A DNA stretch of 64,000 nt, taken from NCBI GenBank assembly GCA_020205615.1, contig CM035169.1, positions 16,313,258 through 16,377,257 of the forward strand, read 5' to 3'. The DNA is from Panax quinquefolius (Eukaryota > Streptophyta > Magnoliopsida > Apiales > Araliaceae). This document shows positions 58,395 to 64,000 of the stretch, piece after piece. The notes beneath the pieces were generated by a model. That model was not told the origin of the DNA and did no database searches. It saw nothing but the letters and a program-made list of their open reading frames with translations. Within the stretch, counting starts at the first letter, position 1. Every line of letters starts with the position of its first letter. A program made the translations under genes and the position numbers.

Positions 58395-60997
58395 GTCAGA
58401 AGACCCCAACTTTTATAAATAAAGATGAATTTTTCTATAAATATTATTTTGAATATTATGGAATAAATTTGATATAATGTTATAATGTGGGTAATATTTA
58501 TAAATTTTGCAAAGTATGCAAGTTGTTATAAAATATTCGCTTGGGTCGGGAATATTCTTTTGTTAGTGGAATATTCGCATAACGGCTCAATCATCGGTGG
58601 ACCCCATAATGTAATTATCATTTGATCGAGAAAACGACAAAAATATTTTATAAAAATAACTATGAGGTGTTACCGTTAAAACCGCTGAACTACCCTATGG
58701 TAAAAGTACAAGAATACGCTGGTCAGATAAGAAGACACCAGATTGATTATCGATGCTTACGTGAGAAGTCACTCACCTACGCTCAATTATCGCTACAAAG
58801 AATCACGATCATATCTCTTATATTATCGATTCAATTATTGTCACAAGATCATCTCAGATAATATGTTATAAGATTAAATCAATAATCGAGATTACAAGTT
58901 ATAAATGATTAATAATTGTTGAAAGATTAAATATGTGTTGATGAAAAAAAAAAATGATTTGTGGTAAGTTTGATTATTTTATGGGGGCTCATATGTCATC
59001 ATCTAAGAGTCTCTTCACAATAAGATTTACCTTCACAATAGTAATTACCTTCTGGCAATAGTAATTACCCTCATGAATAGTATTTACCTTCATCAATAGT
59101 AATTACCTTCACAATAAGAATTACCTCTTGTGAATATAGATTTACCTTCACAATAAGAATTACCTTCACAATAAGAATTACCCTTGTGAATAGTATTTAC
59201 CTTCACAATAGTATTTACCTTCGCTAATAGTAATTACCTTTACCAGACGTCAACCACTTGTCGCTTCACATTAAAGGCCGAACCACTGTCGCTTCACATT
59301 ACAAAGGCCAAACCACTTTTTGTCAGCCACTCGCTTTTCACACTAAGCAGTGCTAAGTTTAGAAATCTTCTATAAACAGAGGCCTAGGGCTTCATTATTT
59401 TCACTTAATTCATTCAAGCTTATATAGAGAGAGAAAGTATAGAGAGAATAAGAGAGAAAGAAGAAGAGTATTTTGTTACTACACCGTCAGTAAAGATTCA
59501 ATCTCCTACCAAATGTAAGGGTGTTATTCTTCTTATTCACTTAAGAGAATCGTTGTTATTCCATCGCTTATTATTCTCGTTGAATAACCTCAGATACGTG
59601 GTTTACCCTATACTTGGTGACATTCTTCTATTATTCTCGCTGAACATCCCTGCTCAGGTGTTTTACACCGACCGGTTCCGCTTTTTATTATTATTTCGCT
59701 GAACATCCCGCTCTCAGGTTTTACACCGACCGTTCCGCTTTTTATTATTCTTCGCTGAACATCCTGCTCAAGGTGTTTTACAATTCGAATTCGGGTTCCG
59801 CTTTTTATTATTCTCGCTGAATATCCTATCGCAGTGTTTTACACCGGACGGGTTCCATCTTTATTATTCTCGTTGAACATCCCGCTTGCGTGAATTTCAC
59901 CCGACCGGTTCCGTTATTTATTATTCGCTGAATAACTCGTCTGCGTATGGCCTATCGCATGCACGGTGATTTCTTTTGTTATTCCATTCTTTATTATACC
60001 CAAATTGGTTAAAACTTCGACTTCTATACTCCATGAAATTAGTGGAATATCCTCGATATTTCATAGGTTTCATCCAAAGATCTTTTCATGAAAATATTCT
60101 TCCGATCATTCTTGAATTTTACTCTACAAAACAAAGATCATATCGATAATTTGACGTTAATAATTCCTCGGATAAAATAATTCTTGAACTTGTTTTATCA
60201 ATTTTATATCATTGTCATCATCCTCATGTTTATATTTTTTAAAGTCATCTCGTGGGTCTGTAGCAGTGCATGGGATGGACTTGGTATGATTACGACCAGA
60301 GACTATTCTTGTAATCACTTAATCGTAATGTTACAAATGATGTGGTAAAAATCCTCAAAGGGTCAGAAGGTATCGATGGATGCTTGTTGGCATGATCACG
60401 ACTATTAATGAATACACAAATATTCTCGCCCAGAAGGTATTAATAATTGTGGTCGTGATACTAAAGAATATCCTCGTCAGAAAAGTAAGGGTGATTCATG
60501 ATGTGGAATATTTATTAAAGTTTTAGTCTGACTATATAAAAGTTGATGAAAACCTTTAAAACCTAAAAGATAGTAGATTTTATTTTCTACTGAATTTTTA
60601 ATGGATCAGATATTCACCGCAGCTTAAACCGGTTGTCTATCAGATTTTATCGCTTAACATTATCAAGACTATTGATAATTTATTCTCGCATTATCTTAGT
60701 CATAATATTTCATCGGGCTAGTTGAGTTTCACCCTTTCTTTCACCGTTTCTTCGTGAAATGATAATTGGATGGTCCTCAAGATAAGATAGTAGTCCTCTT
60801 TTAAAATAGGTGATAATTCGTATGAGGACTTTTTTATTGAGTTTGTATAATATCTAGTATTATATATTTGTATTTAAACTCACAGCTTATGTCGTCAGAC
60901 ACTAACTACGCTTATGTTAATAAGTTGTTTTTAAATTCGCACTACGAAGTGTCGCACTCCAAGATGGGTGATGTATACCTAATTTTGGGGCGCCACA
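58395..60997 (+). repeat. 3' LTR of the chromovirus
   Basis: About 2.6 kb. The expected TGTGAGACCCC start appears as TCAGAAGACCCC. Inside are AATAGTAATTACCTTC-type tandem units (59000-59240), a TATA-like TCTATAAACAG at 59367, and the leader array at 59617-59935 with GGTTCCGC blocks. It ends AATTTTGGGGCGCCACA at 60997. Confidence 0.8.
59617..59935 (+). repeat. Leader tandem array of the chromovirus LTR
   Basis: Five to six units of about 55 bp contain TATTATTCTCGCTGAACATC, GTGTTTTACACCGACCGG and TTCCGCTTTT blocks. It is homologous to the arrays in family A LTRs but has more units. Confidence 0.75.
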
Positions 60998-61002
60998 TTT
61001 AG

Positions 61003-63830
61003 ATCCAAGATGAGACTTAGAACTATTCCTAGTTCTCAGAATGAACTTTTAATCCAAACAATCAACTTCATAAAGCCTTCATTTATAGCTATATACTTTG
61101 TCTTTATCACTAAACCAACCAACAACTTTCATTGTTTGAACCTTTCCAATTCATCGCACCAACTGCTCAAGATAACGCTTTTACCTTAAAGTGGATTTTT
61201 TCCGTCATCTTGGTCCGTCTGAAAACTCGAGTCTGTTAAGCCTCTACTTTTAATTTAGACCCACCATGAATATGATCACATCCTTAGTGCCTAAGTTAAG
61301 CACTTTTAAGATGTTTTTCACCGACCATAGTGAACTTCTCCATAATATGAGTGATCAACATCGTGTCTCGACATTTCATCAGCATACATGATATAGCTTA
61401 CATCACGCGATCTCTCTTTTGGAGTCTATGGGGACTATTAGAGAGATACACCCATGGCTCATCAACATGAGACATCTCTTGAGCTTGCCATGCTAAACGA
61501 CTTTTAGCATCAAATGAATATACATTCCTTGGGTTAAGTCGAGCATCCTCTTCAATCTATCTATATAGATTTTATCCCCAATTAAGATACTCTTCCCAAA
61601 TAATTCGTGGAGGAATATTTAGACAAATTTATCTTTACCGATTGTAGCATTGGTATGTTATTCCTCATCCGTAGTATATCAAGATATAATACTAGAAATT
61701 TCACGACGCCCCCACCGACCTTTCAGACACACTCAGAAAGTCTTACCTCATCGAATCGTAACTCGATCATCATCTTCTATGATGTGTACCTCATCATCAT
61801 CATCCATGATGAATCCATACCTCCTAGGTATCTTTTGGTACTATTCCAAATTTACGATCTTGGTTTTGTGGTACAACAGGTCTATCTACGTGTTCCTCTT
61901 ATTTCGACTTATAGTGTTTTGTGGTTATTGAACTCTTCAAGATCTATTATCCTACCACTAGCCCCTTCAATGATAAATACTTTTTATCTTGTAGGCAATG
62001 TGTTTCGTAACAAACACCTTTTGCTAAGTGGAATTATAGAACATATACCCTAAACTTACTTTAGGATGTCCCACAAATCAGACATGTCAAATCTTGTCCC
62101 AAGCTTATCCTTCTTCAAACCTTTTCACATAAGTTGGACAACCCCTTATCTTAACATACTTAAGATTAGGAATCCTCCCCGTCCATAACTTTTTATGGAG
62201 TCTTCAATGGATTTTGAGGTTACCTTTCGTAGATATGCAACCATTTCTAGATATGATCCTAGAAGGATACCGGAATGTTGGTAAAATCATTATGGACCGC
62301 ACTATGTCCAACAAGGTACGATTTTTCCTTTCGTGATACATAAATCATTTATTACATATCACGAGAAGGCCCATTAATGAGAAAACCATTTGAGATGATC
62401 AAGAAACTTATCAGCACAAGTATTTATTCCTCGATCTAATCAAAGAATCTTAATACTTTGTCAATTTGTTTCACTTCTCAATTTTGAACCTTTCAAATAA
62501 TTCACATCAGTATTTCAACAAATACACACACATTCAACTCTTTGAATGATCATCTCCTTCTTTTCTTATACTAATTTGTTCAATATGCAAAATTATTTTC
62601 ATGTAAGTCAAGTATACAAAATTTATTAAGTAACCATTTCTATACAAAACATTATTATTATAAATAGATCAACAATTGTTCTTAATTATAATACCAAAGA
62701 TTTCATCGTTCAACAATAAAATGGAAATAATATTTTTAACAAGAACGGAATACAATAACAACTTATCGACTTAATAGATTTGTTCAGTAGACATTGCTAA
62801 ACTATAAGTTTCTATGGCTAATATGGCAAACCTTGCTACATTTCCGCATTATATGATTACTTATATTTGTTTAGCTTTCCACTTTACTTGGTCCCTTCAT
62901 AAATCTATATTTATGATAACCAAAGTCGGTATCCAATACCCAAGTAGAACCTCGACTTAAAGAAAAATTTATTTCAATCATGAACAAAAATCAGATTGTA
63001 AATCAAACTTCACTAAGCTTCTTTCGTTAGCCTCTCGCAAGATGCTTCTCGCAGCTTTCTTTCCAAAGGTCCGTGCTTATTATAGTGGAAGCAAACTCAT
63101 TTGCTATCCGTGACGCTTTTATTCTTATTATCCTTTGTTTATGCCTTTCTATTTACCTTCTTTGAATCGCTCTTCTTTTCAAGATCCTTTGGCCCCTACC
63201 AAGAAGACTTGATCTTTCTTGGTTGAAAAGTGACTCTCAACATTTTTTAATATGTTAAGCAAATCAATGAGGTCGATATCTAGCTTGTTTATATGAAAAT
63301 TCACAACAATGTGAAAGGAGTCCGGAGTGAGTGCAAGATCAAATCTTGGCTCAACCTCCATCCATGACAAAACCAGCTTGTCTAATCGATCAATCAAATT
63401 GATTATGTTAAGAACTTTTGTCTGCATACTATAGTGCCATCGCCATTCTAGATCGGAAGAGCTCCTTAGATATCTCGATATCTATCGCCCCACTTTCCTC
63501 ATCATCAACTACTGATGATGTGAATATATAGTAGAGCATCCATAGTTTCATGTCGACAACAAGCTCATACATCATGGATGCGAGCATGATGCATCGAGCC
63601 AATCGGCATCATCTTCGCCACTTTCTAAAAGTAGCAATGTCTTCTTCAGAGGCATCATTCTGCAACTATTGCAGTAGGATAGGCGATTAATGACATAAGA
63701 TAGCTTTTCACCATGAGAACTATTCTCAAATTCCTTAACCAATCCATTTAATTTGGTCCGGTTAATTTAGCATCTAATATGCTTCGCAGCGATAGTAATT
63801 TTAGACATTGTAAAATTTCAGAAATGAATT
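61003..63830 (-). mobile_element. Ty1/copia fragment, minus strand
   Basis: From right to left: a gag start reading MSK near 63810, gag body (63427-63179), a degraded zinc knuckle (about 63100-63050) and a pol part. At about 62085-61930 the minus strand gives KLGTRFDMSDLW, then KVFIIEGASGRIIDLEEFNN, the region between integrase and RT of a plant copia. Further left the frame is badly broken. The element is cut at 60998 by the chromovirus LTR. The plus-strand frames at 61607-62053 are antisense. Confidence 0.7.
63179..63427 (-). pseudogene. Copia gag fragment
   Basis: The 82-codon frame reads LIDRLDKLVLSWMEVEPRFD and later VVNFHINKLDIDLIDLLNIL. The FVVNFNMNKL-type block followed by a leucine-rich stretch and VFLVG is typical of plant copia gag proteins with the MSKSLSLRSIL start. 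Frameshifts on either side separate it from the start codon and the zinc knuckle. Confidence 0.75.
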
Positions 63831-64000
63831 TGTAATTAACAACATTTTAACATACATTCTTTTATTAATTACCAAAATAAATTAGGTCTTGTTTTAAATT
63901 GGTATCTCCCACTATTTTCTTCAAACTATATTACCCTCACTTATATAGTTCGCAAAATCTAATTAAAGACTCTTAAAGGAGAATAAGGATCCCATTTCAA
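63831..64000 (-). other. Leader of the copia element, matching 17130-17325
   Basis: It is the reverse complement of the stretch before the gag start at 17326: shared ACCAATTTAAAACAAG, AGAAAATAGTGGGAG and GATCC-ATTCTC blocks. The LTR would lie beyond the window edge. Confidence 0.7.

Larger units (their letters stand above)
51735..60997 (+). mobile_element. Chromovirus (Ty3/gypsy, Tekay/Del-like) with all pol domains, decayed
   Basis: A plus-strand element with LTRs of about 1.9 kb (5', truncated) and 2.6 kb (3'), a primer-binding site, and gag, zinc knuckle, protease, RT, RNase H, integrase and chromodomain in Ty3/gypsy order. Reading frames are interrupted many times. Its LTR end GGGGCGCCACA, leader array and polypurine context match family A, so it is the likely coding relative of A1 and A2. 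The five bases after it are TTTAG. Confidence 0.85.

Noticed and set aside
61607..62053. 148-codon plus-strand frame
   Set aside because: It lies antisense to the copia pol fragment on minus, which explains the sequence better.

Overview
This window is nuclear DNA of a flowering plant, most likely a eudicot. It is AT-rich, it carries introns with GT/AG borders, and it holds an intronless SHORT-ROOT gene, an eleven-exon CYP65/PUB49 gene and dense nested LTR retrotransposons. The species cannot be named from sequence alone. Only two host genes are convincing, both on the minus strand in a gene island of about 14 kb (roughly 28.4-42.5 kb). The rest is almost entirely retrotransposon DNA.

Layout. 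(1) 1-15690: two copies of one long-LTR family (called A here), one nested in the other. Copy A2 (minus) starts before the window and ends at 15690. Copy A1 (plus, 596-8645) sits inside the left LTR of A2. Both have the same truncated internal region: a stub of gag, a zinc-knuckle and protease remnant, the first bases of reverse transcriptase, then about 1.8 kb of non-coding DNA. They look like a non-autonomous derivative of a Ty3/gypsy chromovirus. (2) 15691-28010: AT-rich repeats, Ty1/copia relics, a solo LTR with a perfect 5-bp target duplication (18051-20872), and a decayed copia element whose pol domains run in order from 23.4 to 27.5 kb. (3) 28427-30001: SHORT-ROOT (GRAS family), intact at 524 residues, with two G-quadruplex-prone tracts upstream. 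(4) 34542-42476: CYP65/PUB49, a U-box plus cyclophilin protein. It is complete in eleven exons (597 residues) apart from two single-base frameshifts in exons 8 and 9 that look like sequencing errors. Its introns carry a hAT-like element and a Stowaway-like MITE. (5) 43174-51650: a hairpin MITE, a second solo LTR of the 18-kb family, and fragments of other LTRs. (6) 51735-60997: a plus-strand chromovirus with recognisable gag, protease, RT, RNase H, integrase and chromodomain, all broken by indels. It is the coding relative of family A. (7) 61003-64000: a minus-strand copia fragment with a gag start of a type also seen at 17326.

The two host genes share no pathway: SHR is a mobile transcription factor of root radial patterning, and CYP65 is a nuclear E3/isomerase related to spliceosomal PPIL2. 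Single-base indels are much denser between repeat copies than in the gene island. I suspect uncorrected long-read error in heavily methylated repeats, so the broken retroelement frames should not all be read as true mutations.
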